Shown: positions 17,068 to 24,980, counted from the first letter of the stretch. The stretch: DNA of 28,507 bases from VRUE01 sp046733275 (GCA_046733275.1 JBKPOW010000091.1:1-28507), one strand, 5' to 3'. The notes: a model not told the origin generated them from the letters alone. Program-made: numbers and translations.

Positions 17068-18567
17068 GCCGGCATCGGCCCGCAGGGCCTCGACCAGGCC
17101 GTCGACGTCGTGGCGATCGGCTTCTACGTGGACCTCTAGCCCGGCGCCACGGGCGGCATCGCTGGTGATTGGGCCGATCGAGACGATGCGGGCGCCCTGG
17201 GGGAAGCGGTCGCCGAGCGCCTCGGTCAGGTTGGTCACGGTCGAGGAGGAGGTGAAGGTGACGTAATCGGCAGACTGGGCCGCCTCGATCGCCTCGGGGG
17301 CGGGCGTCTCGCGCACCGTCTCGTAGAGGGCGACGACGTCGACCTCGGCGCCCCGCTCGCGCAGCGCGTCGGGAAGGACGTCGCGCGCCTCAGCTGCGCG
17401 GGCGACGAGGACGCGCTTGCCGTCGACGTCGACCGGCGCCAGAGCTTCGACCAGGGCCTCGGCGACGAATCGCTCCGGCACGAGGTCGGCGGTGATCCCA
17501 TGTTGGGCGAGGGTTTTCGCAGTGCCGGGGCCTATTGCTGAGATCGTCCCGCCGGCCAACGCCCGAGCGTCGAGTCCGGCGTCACCCAGCGCTTCGAACA
17601 AGAGATGTGCCCCGTTCGGGCTCGTGATGCACACCAGCGCGTACTCGCCGATCCGCTCGACCGCCTGCCGCACCTCCTCGCTCTCCACCAGCGGCTCGAT
17701 CCGGATCGCCGGCAGCTCGACCACGTCGGCGCCGAGACCGCGCAAGGTCGCAGCCAGGCCGCTGGCCTGCGCTCGCGCCCGCGTCACGACGACGCGCTTG
17801 CCGTGCAACGGCCGCCGCTCGAGCCAGGTCAGCTCCTCGCGCCGCTCGACCACCGGCCCGACGACGATCAGAGCCGGCGCGCCGATGCCCTCGCGATCGA
17901 CCGCCTCGGCAAGGGTGCCGAGCGTGGCGACGACGGTGCGCTGGCCGGCCATCGTGCCGCGCTCGACCGCCGCGGCGGGCTCTTCGGCGTCGCGGCCGGC
18001 GGCGATTAGCGCCGCGGCGTTCTCGCCGAGGCGCCTGACCCCCATGTAGAAGACGAGCGTGCCGGGGAAGCGGGCCAGCGCCTCCCACTCGAGCGCGGTC
18101 TCCTCCTTCTCCGGACCCTCGTGCCCGGTGACGAAGGCGACGGCGGAGGCGTCGTCGCGGTGGGTGACAGGGATGCCGGCGTAGGCGCTCGCCGCCACGC
18201 CGGCGGTGATGCCGGGGACGACCTCGAACTCGACCCCCGCTGCGCGCAGCGCCTCGCCCTCCTCGCCGCCACGGCCGAAGACGAACGGGTCGCCGCCCTT
18301 GAGCCGCACGACGCTTTTGCCGGTCCGTGCTGCCTGGATCAGGCGCTCACCGATCTCCTCCTGGGAGATCGAAGGCTTGCCCGGCGCCTTGCCGACGTAG
18401 ACCAGCTCGGCGTCGACTCGGGCGCCGTCGAGCGCACCCGGCGGGATCAGGCGGTCGTGGAAGACCGCGTCGGCCGAGGCGATCAGCTCCAGCGACCGCG
18501 CCGTCATCAGCCCAGGATCGCCCGGCCCGGCACCGACCAGATACACCACACCGGGCCGCGCGTTCAT
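17062..18567 (-). CDS. cobA-hemD: Fused uroporphyrinogen-III C-methyltransferase / uroporphyrinogen-III synthase
   Basis: 501 aa from ATG 18567; the open frame extends upstream through shadow sequence. The N-terminal half is CobA/SUMT: VVYLVGAGPGDPGLMT, VRLKGGDPFVFGRGGEE and VVPGITAGVAASAYAGIPVTHR bind S-adenosylmethionine and the tetrapyrrole. The C-terminal half (from about residue 260, HGKRVVVTRARAQASGLA) is HemD, with the ITSPNGAHLLFEAL and TFTSSSTVTNL segments of the two-lobed synthase. HemD closes hydroxymethylbilane to uroporphyrinogen III and CobA methylates it to precorrin-2, the branch to siroheme and cobalamin. Having both on one chain, behind hemA and hemC, feeds heme and the corrin/siroheme branch from one transcript. 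Start 50 bases after the hemC stop; the gap holds a palindromic element. Confidence 0.93.
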   Translation of the reverse strand: MNARPGVVYLVGAGPGDPGLMTARSLELIASADAVFHDRLIPPGALDGARVDAELVYVGKAPGKPSISQEEIGERLIQAARTGKSVVRLKGGDPFVFGRGGEEGEALRAAGVEFEVVPGITAGVAASAYAGIPVTHRDDASAVAFVTGHEGPEKEETALEWEALARFPGTLVFYMGVRRLGENAAALIAAGRDAEEPAAAVERGTMAGQRTVVATLGTLAEAVDREGIGAPALIVVGPVVERREELTWLERRPLHGKRVVVTRARAQASGLAATLRGLGADVVELPAIRIEPLVESEEVRQAVERIGEYALVCITSPNGAHLLFEALGDAGLDARALAGGTISAIGPGTAKTLAQHGITADLVPERFVAEALVEALAPVDVDGKRVLVARAAEARDVLPDALRERGAEVDVVALYETVRETPAPEAIEAAQSADYVTFTSSSTVTNLTEALGDRFPQGARIVSIGPITSDAARGAGLEVHVEADRHDVDGLVEALRADAGA

Positions 18568-18570
18568 TCC

Positions 18571-18610
18571 GTGGTGACCTTTGTCGGTATAGGACACATT
18601 TCTATCCACT
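18571..18610. repeat. Palindromic element between hemC and cobA/hemD
   Basis: In plus orientation, GTGG and a TTTGTCGG half face ACACAT and a CTATCCAC half across TATAGG, forming an imperfect inverted repeat that fills the 50-base gap. The bases CTTTGTCGG ... ACACAT are the same as in the element inside hemC (19244-19284, opposite orientation), except for six extra central bases (TATAGG). It also covers the region upstream of the cobA/hemD start and could affect translation of that gene. Confidence 0.6.
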
Positions 18611-18617
18611 GAAGAAT

Positions 18618-19562
18618 TCAACCGGTGAGTGCCTCGGCGCGGTCGAGGATGTCGCGGGCGCCGGCGCCGAGCAGGCGCTCGGCGAGGAGGGCGCCGGCCG
18701 CGGCGGGCTCGGCGTCGTCGCCCTCCACCCTGTCGCGTATCCACTCGCTGCCGTCGGGCAGGCCGACGAAGGCCTCGAGCACTAGGCCGCTCTCGTCTCC
18801 GTCTCCCTCCGCTGCGCCGGCGAGGCGCGCGTGGACACCGATCGGCGTCGAGCAGGTGGCGTCGAGCAAGGCTACGACCGCGCGCTCTGCGGTCAGCTCT
18901 CGCAGTGCGGTCTCGTCGCCGATCGCCCCCGCCGCGGCGATCGCCTCCGCGTCGTCACGGCGGGCCTGCAGGACGAGCGCGCCCTGTCCCGCCGCCGGGG
19001 TCATTGCGTCGGCCGGGATCGAGAACGAAGCCTCGTCCTCGCGCCCAAGTCGCCGCAGGCCCGCCGCGGCAAGCACGATCGCGTCGAACTCTCCCTCGGC
19101 GAGCTTGCGCAGACGCGTGTCGACGTTGCCATGCAACTCGCTCACCTCCAGGTCTGGCCGCGCCGCAAGCAGCTGCGCCTGGCGTCGCAGGCTGGCCGTG
19201 CCCACCCGTGCGCCCTTCGGCACATCGTCGAGGGACGTCTCCCTGTGGCTCCTTTGTTGGGATGTGTCCGACAAAGGAGCCACATCCCCTATCCACACAT
19301 CTGCTGGATCCTCTCGCTTGGGCACTCCGGCGATGACCAGCCCCTCCGGCATCTCGGCCGGCACGTCCTTTGCCGAGTGCACCCCGATATCCGCTTCTCC
19401 CTCGAGGAGGGCCAGCTCCACACCCCGCACGAAGCGCGCCTTGTCTCCGGGCTCCCCGTCGGAGGAGACCTCGACCAGCTCGCCGCCGCCGAGCAGCTCG
19501 GCGACCTGCTTCGCCTGCGCCATCGCAAGCGCGCTGCCTCTGGTGGCGAGGCGCAACGCCAT
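18618..19562 (-). CDS. hemC: Porphobilinogen deaminase (hydroxymethylbilane synthase)
   Basis: 314 aa. Conserved segments are RLATRGSALAMAQA, ADIGVHSAKDVP, VPKREDP, GARVGTASLRRQAQLLAARPDL, LHGNVDTRLRKL, and ATCSTPIGVHA with Cys237 for the dipyrromethane cofactor. It joins four porphobilinogen units to hydroxymethylbilane in the cytoplasm. The G-G-K-G-L-F-type loop is replaced by GDKARFVRGVE, as in many actinobacterial versions. Between REDP and SLDD there are 23 residues where the E. coli enzyme has 10; the extra 13 codons match in length the palindrome at 19244-19284 and probably form a surface loop. Start ATG 19562 lies 8 bases after the hemA stop. Confidence 0.95.
   Translation of the reverse strand: MALRLATRGSALAMAQAKQVAELLGGGELVEVSSDGEPGDKARFVRGVELALLEGEADIGVHSAKDVPAEMPEGLVIAGVPKREDPADVWIGDVAPLSDTSQQRSHRETSLDDVPKGARVGTASLRRQAQLLAARPDLEVSELHGNVDTRLRKLAEGEFDAIVLAAAGLRRLGREDEASFSIPADAMTPAAGQGALVLQARRDDAEAIAAAGAIGDETALRELTAERAVVALLDATCSTPIGVHARLAGAAEGDGDESGLVLEAFVGLPDGSEWIRDRVEGDDAEPAAAGALLAERLLGAGARDILDRAEALTG
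19244..19284. repeat. 41-bp palindrome in frame inside hemC
   Basis: Perfect 14-bp arms TGTGGCTCCTTTGT (19244-19257) and ACAAAGGAGCCACA (19271-19284) surround a 13-base loop. It contains ATGTGTCC directly followed by GACAAAGG, the same 16 bases found at 18571-18610 (minus strand), where they are separated by TATACC. It encodes residues about 93-106 (DVAPLSDTSQQRSH). Confidence 0.8.
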
Positions 19563-19570
19563 TCGCGTCC

Positions 19571-20917
19571 TCAGCCGGACTCGCGGCCCTTGCGGCGCTC
19601 TGCGATGTCCGTCACGTCGGCGCCGCCCGTCTCGCCCTCGGGCTCAGTTTCGGCGTCCAACCCGAACAGCTCGCGCAGGGCGCTTACGTACAGGTAGGCC
19701 TCGTCGCTGCCGGCCGAGCGCTTCATCCGCAGCGTCGGCTCGTGCAGCAAGCGGGAGACGATCGCCCTTGCCAGCGCGGCCAGGCGCTCGCGGTCGGCCT
19801 CGCCCAGGATCTCCCAGCGGTCCTCGTTCTCGGCCAGCAGCCGCTCGACGATCTCGTCCGCGCGCTCGCGCAGCGAGGCGATCGTCGGCACCACCTCGAG
19901 CGAGGCGAGCCAGCGCTCGAAGCGGTCCAGCTCGGCGGCGATGATCGGCTCGGCCCGCCGCGCCTCGCCCTCGCGGTCGCCGGCGTTGCGCTCGACGATT
20001 TGCTGCACGTCGTCGATGTCGTGCAGGCTGACCCCGGCGATCTCGCGGCACTCGGGCTCGATGTCGCGCGGCACGGCGATGTCGACCAGGAGTAGCGGTC
20101 GGCCGTGCCTTGTCTCCATCACCTGGCCGAGCCCTTCGCGCTCGACGATGTGGTGGGGCGAGTTGGTCGCCGAGACGACGATGTCGGCCGCCTGCAGCTG
20201 CTCGGGCAGCTCCTCGAAGCGGACCGCCTCGCCCTTGAAGCGCTGCGCCAGGCCGATCGCGCGGTCGTAGTGGCGGTTGGCGACGAAGACGCTCGCCGCG
20301 CCCTGCGCCACCAGCGCCCTGGCGACCAGCTCGGCGGTCTCGCCGGCGCCGATCACCAGCACCCGCTTCTCAACCAGCTCGCCGACCGTGCGCCGCGCCA
20401 GGTCGACCGCGACCGAGGGAATCGAGACGTTCTTCTCGCCGATCGCGGTCTCCTCGCGCACGCGGCCGCCGGCGGCGAGCGCGCCGCGGAAGAGACGGTT
20501 GAGGATCGGCCCGGTGGCGCCCTCGACCAGGGCCAGCTCGTAGGCGCGTTTGACCTGTCCCTGGATCTCGGCCTCGCCGACGATCATCGAGTCGAGCCCG
20601 GCAGTGACCTGGAAGAGGTGGTGGGCGGCTTCGCCCGCCCGCAGCGAGTAGAGGTGGCCGAGCAGCTCGGTCGGGCGGATCTCCGCCTGGCGCGTGAGAA
20701 CGCCGAGCGCGCTCGACTCCGCTTCGACCGCGTCGGAGACGATCAGGTAGAGCTCGGTGCGATTGCAGGTGGAGATCGCCGCCGCCTCGTGGATCCCATC
20801 GACCGCGGTCAGCTCGTGCAGCGCGCCGACCGCGCGCCCCTCGGTCAGCGAGAGGCGCTCGCGCAGGTCGAGCGGCGCCGTCTTGTGCGAGACGCCCAGC
20901 GCCAGCAGCTCAGACAT
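19571..20917 (-). CDS. hemA: Glutamyl-tRNA reductase
   Basis: 448 aa. The catalytic region AAISTCNRTELYLIV contains the nucleophile Cys51. LDSMIVGEAEIQGQVK and the NADPH-binding segment KRVLVIGAGETAELVARAL are typical, as are ATNSPHHIV, LLVDIAVPRDIEPE and the C-terminal dimerisation helices. It reduces glutamyl-tRNA(Glu) to glutamate-1-semialdehyde, the first committed step of C5 heme synthesis. Its ATG overlaps the end of the ccmD-like gene by eight bases (ATGTCTGA), and hemC follows after 8 bases. The C-terminal tail beyond residue about 420 is acidic and low in complexity, as is common. Confidence 0.97.
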   Translation of the reverse strand: MSELLALGVSHKTAPLDLRERLSLTEGRAVGALHELTAVDGIHEAAAISTCNRTELYLIVSDAVEAESSALGVLTRQAEIRPTELLGHLYSLRAGEAAHHLFQVTAGLDSMIVGEAEIQGQVKRAYELALVEGATGPILNRLFRGALAAGGRVREETAIGEKNVSIPSVAVDLARRTVGELVEKRVLVIGAGETAELVARALVAQGAASVFVANRHYDRAIGLAQRFKGEAVRFEELPEQLQAADIVVSATNSPHHIVEREGLGQVMETRHGRPLLLVDIAVPRDIEPECREIAGVSLHDIDDVQQIVERNAGDREGEARRAEPIIAAELDRFERWLASLEVVPTIASLRERADEIVERLLAENEDRWEILGEADRERLAALARAIVSRLLHEPTLRMKRSAGSDEAYLYVSALRELFGLDAETEPEGETGGADVTDIAERRKGRESG

Positions 20918-21137
20918 CGGCCGAGATCTCCTCGCGCTCGCGCGCGGCCTGGCCGTCGCCGTTGGCGCGGTGCTCGACGAAGCCGGCGAGTTCTCTCAGC
21001 TCGCGCTCGATCCGCTGCAGTTTCGCCGCCATGATCGCGACGTAGACGACGATCAGGACGAGGAAGACGACGTAGGCGCCGGCGACGTACTTGCCCGCCT
21101 CGTCGAGCGGCAGCGCGGGGGCGGCGATCGGCAGCAT
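20910..21137 (-). CDS. ccmD: CcmD-like small membrane protein
   Basis: 75 aa from the ATG that shares one base with the ccmC stop (TGATG). A single membrane segment (about residues 17-37, KYVAGAYVVFLVLIVVYVAI) is followed by a charged helix (AKLQRIERELRELAGFVEHR), the layout of CcmD, which helps CcmABC load and release holo-CcmE. Sequence conservation of CcmD is low, so the call depends on size, topology and its position after ccmC. The tail overlaps hemA by eight bases. Confidence 0.8.
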   Translation of the reverse strand: MLPIAAPALPLDEAGKYVAGAYVVFLVLIVVYVAIMAAKLQRIERELRELAGFVEHRANGDGQAAREREEISADV

Positions 21138-21859
21138 CAGCTCACCTCCGGGGCGACGCGGGAGGAGCCACCCGGCGACGGCGCGTCGAGCGCCCGGCGC
21201 AGGCGCTTCAGCTGCCCGGAGGCGCTCTTCGCGGTCAGCTCGAACTTGACCAGGGTCACCCAGAGCAGGCCGATCGCGACCAGGCTGACGAGGAAGGTGA
21301 ACATCATCTCGCCCGGCAGGCCGCCGTTGGCGGTGGCGAAGGTGCGCGGGTGGACGAGGCTCTCGGCCATCCGCACGGCGATGAAATTGAGTGGGACGAA
21401 GGCCCCCGCCACGATCGCGAAGACCGAGGCGTAGCGCGCCTGCCGCTCGCGGTCCTCGATCGCGTAGCGGAAGGGGTAGTAGGTCGCGTACATCAGGAAG
21501 ACGATCAGGAAGCTGACCAGCGTCGGCTCGTCCCACACCCACCAGTGCCCCCACGAGGCCTTGGCCCAGATCGAGCCGGTGATCAGCACGGCGACACCGA
21601 AGATCACCGACATGTGAATCGAGACGTAGGAGTAGGCGTCCCAGCGAGAGTCGCCGCTGTGCAGGTGGAGGATCGCGAAGACGCCACCGACCACGAAGCC
21701 GACCAGCGCCACGATCGCCAGCGGCACGTGCAGGTAGAAGATCTTTTGGATGAAGCCCTGGTCGGCGTCGAGCGGCGCGTAGAAGAAGACCAGCGAGAGC
21801 GAGGCGGCGAGCGCCGCGACGGTCGCGATCGAGAGGGGTCTCAGGCCTTTGCCGTACAT
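21137..21859 (-). CDS. ccmC: Cytochrome c maturation protein CcmC (heme-handling membrane protein)
   Basis: 240 aa with six membrane segments and the tryptophan-rich heme motif WGHWWVWDEP near residue 105-114, flanked by conserved histidines (KIFYLHVPLAIV before it, and AESLVHPRTF after it). CcmC delivers heme to the chaperone CcmE on the outer face of the cytoplasmic membrane. It lies 33 bases after ccmB and shares its stop with the ccmD start. No ccmE, ccmF or ccmH is in the window. Confidence 0.93.
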   Translation of the reverse strand: MYGKGLRPLSIATVAALAASLSLVFFYAPLDADQGFIQKIFYLHVPLAIVALVGFVVGGVFAILHLHSGDSRWDAYSYVSIHMSVIFGVAVLITGSIWAKASWGHWWVWDEPTLVSFLIVFLMYATYYPFRYAIEDRERQARYASVFAIVAGAFVPLNFIAVRMAESLVHPRTFATANGGLPGEMMFTFLVSLVAIGLLWVTLVKFELTAKSASGQLKRLRRALDAPSPGGSSRVAPEVS

Positions 21860-21892
21860 GCGTTGGGCGCGGTGGGGAGGTGGTCTGGCGCC

Positions 21893-22573
21893 TCAGTCCT
21901 CGAGGAGGAAGTCGAACACCGCGTATCCGACCAAGAGGAAGACCAAATCGTATAGGCCGAGCACCGCAAGCCAGGTGCCGAAGCGCTCGTAACCGGGCCC
22001 GCCCACGGCCAGCAATGGCTCCAGCGCGCCGGTGGCGGCGATCGAGAGCGGCAGCGCCAGCGGCAGCAGGACGAGGGGCGCCAGCAGGTCGCGGGCGCGC
22101 GAGTTGACCGCCATCGAGGAGATCAGCGTGCCGGTCGCGGCGAGACCGACGTCGCCGAGCAGGACGACGAGGGCGAGCGGCGGCAGGGCCGCGGCGGAGT
22201 CGAGGAAGAAGACGGCGAAGACTGGGACGACGACCAGCTCCAGCGCGACCAGGTAGACGAGCAGCGCCGCCGCCTTGGCGGCGAAGAGGGCGGTGCGGTC
22301 GATCGGCGCGAGGCGGATCGCGTCGAAGCCGCCCTCCTCGCGCTCGGCGACAAAGAGGCGGTTGATGCCGAGGATCGCGGCGAATAGCAGCGTCACCCAG
22401 AGCACGCCGGCGGCGAGGTCGCCGGAGAGCGCCGTGCGGTCGAGGCCGAAGCGGAAGACGACGAAGGTGGTGACGGCGAAGAGCGCCATCGCCGGCAGCG
22501 ACTGCAGGGTGCGCAGCTCGGCGCGCAGGTCCTTGCCGAGGATGGCGACAAAGGCCGTGCGCGAGGGAGTCAT
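21893..22573 (-). CDS. ccmB: Heme ABC exporter membrane subunit CcmB
   Basis: 226 aa from the ATG that overlaps the ccmA stop (ATGA); the open frame upstream of it is shadow. There are six predicted membrane segments and typical CcmB sequence: KDLRAELRTLQSLPAMALFA at the start, NRLFVAEREEGGFDAIRLAP and VNSRARDLLAPLVLLPLALP. It is the permease of the CcmAB transporter that releases holo-CcmE during cytochrome c maturation. It is translationally coupled to ccmA. Confidence 0.93.
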   Translation of the reverse strand: MTPSRTAFVAILGKDLRAELRTLQSLPAMALFAVTTFVVFRFGLDRTALSGDLAAGVLWVTLLFAAILGINRLFVAEREEGGFDAIRLAPIDRTALFAAKAAALLVYLVALELVVVPVFAVFFLDSAAALPPLALVVLLGDVGLAATGTLISSMAVNSRARDLLAPLVLLPLALPLSIAATGALEPLLAVGGPGYERFGTWLAVLGLYDLVFLLVGYAVFDFLLED

Positions 22574-23226
22574 GCCGCGACCGCCGCCGGTTCGTCGATG
22601 CCGAGCGTGAGCACCTTGTCGGCCTTGGGCCAAAAGCGCTCGGGGTCGTGGGTGACGACGACGCGGGTGCGGCCGGTGCCGGGTCCGATCAGCTGGTGGG
22701 CCAGCTCGCGTCCCTCGGCGTCGAGGTTGGAGTCGGGCTCGTCGAGCAGCAGCAACTCCGGCTCGTGCAGGACGCAGCGGCAGATCGCCAGCCGCTGCCG
22801 CATCCCTGCCGAGAGCTCGGCGACCCGGTCATCCGCCCGGCGCTCCATTTCGACGGCGGAGAGCAGGGCGGAGATGCGCGCCTCGGTCACCTCGCGCCCG
22901 ATGCCGTGCAGGCGGGCGTGGAAGCGAAGGTTCTCGCGCCCGCTCAGGTCGCGGTAGAGCATCGGCTCGTGGCCGAGGAAGCCGATCCGGCCGCGTGCCT
23001 TCCACGCCTCACCCGGTAGGCGCGCACCCAGCACGTGCACCTCGCCGCCGCCGGGCCGCAGGAGGGTGGCGAGGACGCGCAGCAGAGTGGTCTTGCCGGC
23101 ACCGTTCGGACCCAGCACCAGCAACGTCTCCCCCTCACGGACCGAGAGGTCCACCCCGGCCAGGACGGCGCGTTCGCCGTAGTCGCGGCGCAGGCCGCGC
23201 AGCTCGATCGCCTCGCCGATCGTCAT
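22570..23226 (-). CDS. ccmA: Heme ABC exporter ATP-binding subunit CcmA
   Basis: 218 aa. Walker A GPNGAGKT (39-46), signature LSAGMRQRL (138-146), Walker B LLLLDEP (158-164) and the H-loop VVVTHDPE are all present. ATG 23226 is preferred over the GTG at 23241 because GGAAGGTG sits 5 bases upstream of it. It powers the CcmAB step of cytochrome c maturation. The ribosome site lies at the edge of a 15-bp hairpin (23235-23283), which may limit translation. It is the first ccm gene, 59 bases downstream of the aldehyde dehydrogenase stop. Confidence 0.93.
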   Translation of the reverse strand: MTIGEAIELRGLRRDYGERAVLAGVDLSVREGETLLVLGPNGAGKTTLLRVLATLLRPGGGEVHVLGARLPGEAWKARGRIGFLGHEPMLYRDLSGRENLRFHARLHGIGREVTEARISALLSAVEMERRADDRVAELSAGMRQRLAICRCVLHEPELLLLDEPDSNLDAEGRELAHQLIGPGTGRTRVVVTHDPERFWPKADKVLTLGIDEPAAVAA

Positions 23227-23234
23227 CTCATCAC

Positions 23235-23283
23235 CTTCCACTGTTCCTTATGTCCGTATGGCGAGGAAAAGGAACAGTGGAAG
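23235..23283. repeat. 49-bp palindrome between ald and ccmA
   Basis: Perfect 15-bp arms CTTCCACTGTTCCTT (23235-23249) and AAGGAACAGTGGAAG (23269-23283) enclose a 19-base loop. On the minus strand the second arm of the hairpin contains the GGAAG of the ccmA ribosome site. The loop reads ATGTCCGTAT...AAAAGG, loosely like the core of the elements at 18571 and 19244. No T run follows it, so it is not a standard terminator for ald. Confidence 0.7.
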
Positions 23284-23285
23284 CG

Positions 23286-24884
23286 TCAACTGCGGCGCTT
23301 GCGCAGCGTGCGCGCGCCGACCGCGAGCAGCGGCCCGGCGCCCTCGCGCAGCGCCTTGGTCCGCGTCGCGCCTTTGCCGTAGAGCAGCTTGGCCGATGCG
23401 CGCACCGCTTCGCCCAGGGTGCGGTCGTAGGGATGCCACCAGAAGTCGCGCGTGAGGCCGGGCTCCCAGGCGTTCATCTTCACGTTGACGCACTCGTAGA
23501 AGCCGAATTTGGAGTGCGAGCGGCCGACGCCGGAGTCCTTGACCCCGCCCCAAGCGCACTGGCAGGCGCCGTGGCTGAAGGAGTGGTCGTTGACCCAGAC
23601 CATGCCGGACTCGATCCGCCGCGCGATCCGCGCGCCCTTCTGCCGGTCCTTGGTCCAGACCGAGGCGCCGAGGCCGAACTCGGAGTCGTTGGCGAGCTCG
23701 ATCGCCTCCTGCTCGGAGTCGACGACGACGATCGGCAGCACCGGGCCGAAGACCTCCTCGCGCATGATCCGCATCTCGTGCGTCACACCGGTGAGCACGG
23801 TCGGGGCGACGAACTTGCCGGGGAAGCCGGCGACCTCGGTCGGGCCGCCGCAGAGCTTGGTCGCGCCGGAGGCGACCGCGTCCTCGATCAGGTCGACGAC
23901 GATCTCGTACTGCCCCTCGGAGGTCATCGGGCCGATCTCGGTCTCCCACTCGAGCGGGCTGCCGAGGCGAAGCTTCTGCGCTTCGTGGGCGACGCCCTCG
24001 ACGAAGCGGTCGGCGACCTCGCGCACGACGTAGACCCGCTCGATCCCCGAGCAGGTCTGGCCGGCGTTGGCGAAGCCGCCCCAGACGGCGCCGGAGATCG
24101 CGTTGTCGAGGTCGGCGTCGGCGCAGACGATCATCGGGTCCTTGCCGCCGAGCTCGAGCACCGAGCCCTTCAGCTGGCCGGCGCAGACCTCGCCGACCTT
24201 GCGGCCGATCTCGACCGAGCCGGTGAAGAAGATCTTGCCGGCGCTGGAGCGAGCGAGCGCGTCGCCGACGGCGCCGCCGCCGTGGACGACGCGGACCAGA
24301 CCCTCCGGCAGGCCCCCCTTCTCGAAGACGCGACGGATCGCCTCGCCCAGCAGCGGCGTCAGGCTGGCCGGCTTGAGCACGACGCCGTTGCCCGCCATCA
24401 GCGCGATCGCCACCTCGCCGAAGGGGATTGACCAGGGATAGTTCCAGGGCGCGATCACGCCGACGACGCCGATCGGCTCGTAGGTGAAGCGACCTTTCTT
24501 GCTGGCGAGGAAGGCCTGGCTCATCCGCACCTTCTCGTCGGCGAGGATCTTGGGGCCGGCCTTGGCGCACCAGTGCAGCGCGTCGACGGTCGGCAGCAGC
24601 TCCATCGTGTAGGCCTCGGTACGCGGCTTGCCCTGCTCGTTGACGAGCAGTTCGGCGAGCTCGTCGATGTCGTCGAGCAGCGCGTCGGCGGCGCGCCTCA
24701 GGTAGGCGCCGCGGGCCTTGGGGGTGAGCTCGGCCCAGGCGGGCTGGATGCGGGCGACGTCGTCGACCACGGCCTGGACCTGGTCGGGCGTAATGGTGGG
24801 GACGGAGCCGACCAGCTCGCCCGTGGCGGGGTTGAAGGACTCGAGGGTGGACTGGGCGGCTTGGGGCTGCGTGGCGATCTCCAT
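23286..24884 (-). CDS. NAD(P)-dependent aldehyde dehydrogenase
   Basis: 532 aa, the standard ALDH length with a short C-terminal extension. Active-site residues are Asn148 in APWNYPW, Glu244 in LELGGKDP and Cys278 in NAGQTCSG; the cofactor segment FFTGSVEIGRKV is present. It oxidises an aldehyde to the carboxylate. Sequence resembles broad-range and succinate-semialdehyde-type enzymes, but the substrate is not determined. The C-terminus (after about 490) is basic and ends RTLRKRRS. The transcript is probably leaderless: TACAAT ends 7 bases before the ATG. Its promoter mirrors that of rarA across a 27-bp inverted repeat. Confidence 0.93.
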   Translation of the reverse strand: MEIATQPQAAQSTLESFNPATGELVGSVPTITPDQVQAVVDDVARIQPAWAELTPKARGAYLRRAADALLDDIDELAELLVNEQGKPRTEAYTMELLPTVDALHWCAKAGPKILADEKVRMSQAFLASKKGRFTYEPIGVVGVIAPWNYPWSIPFGEVAIALMAGNGVVLKPASLTPLLGEAIRRVFEKGGLPEGLVRVVHGGGAVGDALARSSAGKIFFTGSVEIGRKVGEVCAGQLKGSVLELGGKDPMIVCADADLDNAISGAVWGGFANAGQTCSGIERVYVVREVADRFVEGVAHEAQKLRLGSPLEWETEIGPMTSEGQYEIVVDLIEDAVASGATKLCGGPTEVAGFPGKFVAPTVLTGVTHEMRIMREEVFGPVLPIVVVDSEQEAIELANDSEFGLGASVWTKDRQKGARIARRIESGMVWVNDHSFSHGACQCAWGGVKDSGVGRSHSKFGFYECVNVKMNAWEPGLTRDFWWHPYDRTLGEAVRASAKLLYGKGATRTKALREGAGPLLAVGARTLRKRRS

Positions 24885-24891
24885 GAGGCCG

Positions 24892-24920
24892 ATTGTAGGG
24901 GGAGACGGGGGAGGTGTCGC
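24892..24920 (-). promoter_or_regulatory. Promoter of ald (leaderless)
   Basis: On the minus strand GCGACA (24915-24920) is separated by exactly 17 bases from TACAAT (24892-24897), and the ATG follows 7 bases later. The -35 and most of the spacer lie in the left arm of the inverted repeat 24900-24966. Confidence 0.65.
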
Positions 24921-24966
24921 CGGAGCAACAGCCGTGGAGGCTCCGCCGACACCTCCCCCGTCTCCC
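24900..24966. repeat. 27-bp inverted repeat between ald and rarA
   Basis: Arms 24900-24926 and 24940-24966 match at 26 of 27 positions around a 13-base loop. Each arm carries the -35 region of the gene it faces, so the two promoters are near mirror images. As DNA or RNA it could form a very stable cruciform or hairpin. Confidence 0.8.
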
Positions 24967-24973
24967 TCATACT
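24946..24973 (+). promoter_or_regulatory. Promoter of rarA (leaderless)
   Basis: CCGACA (24946-24951) is followed after 16 bases by CATACT (24968-24973), and the GTG start follows 7 bases later. This copies the layout of the ald promoter on the other strand. Confidence 0.55.
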
Positions 24974-24980
24974 CGACTCA

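Noticed and set aside
23248..24570. Second minus-strand frame of 440 codons within ald
   Set aside because: Arg-rich frame-shifted shadow; the ALDH frame has the catalytic Asn, Glu and Cys.
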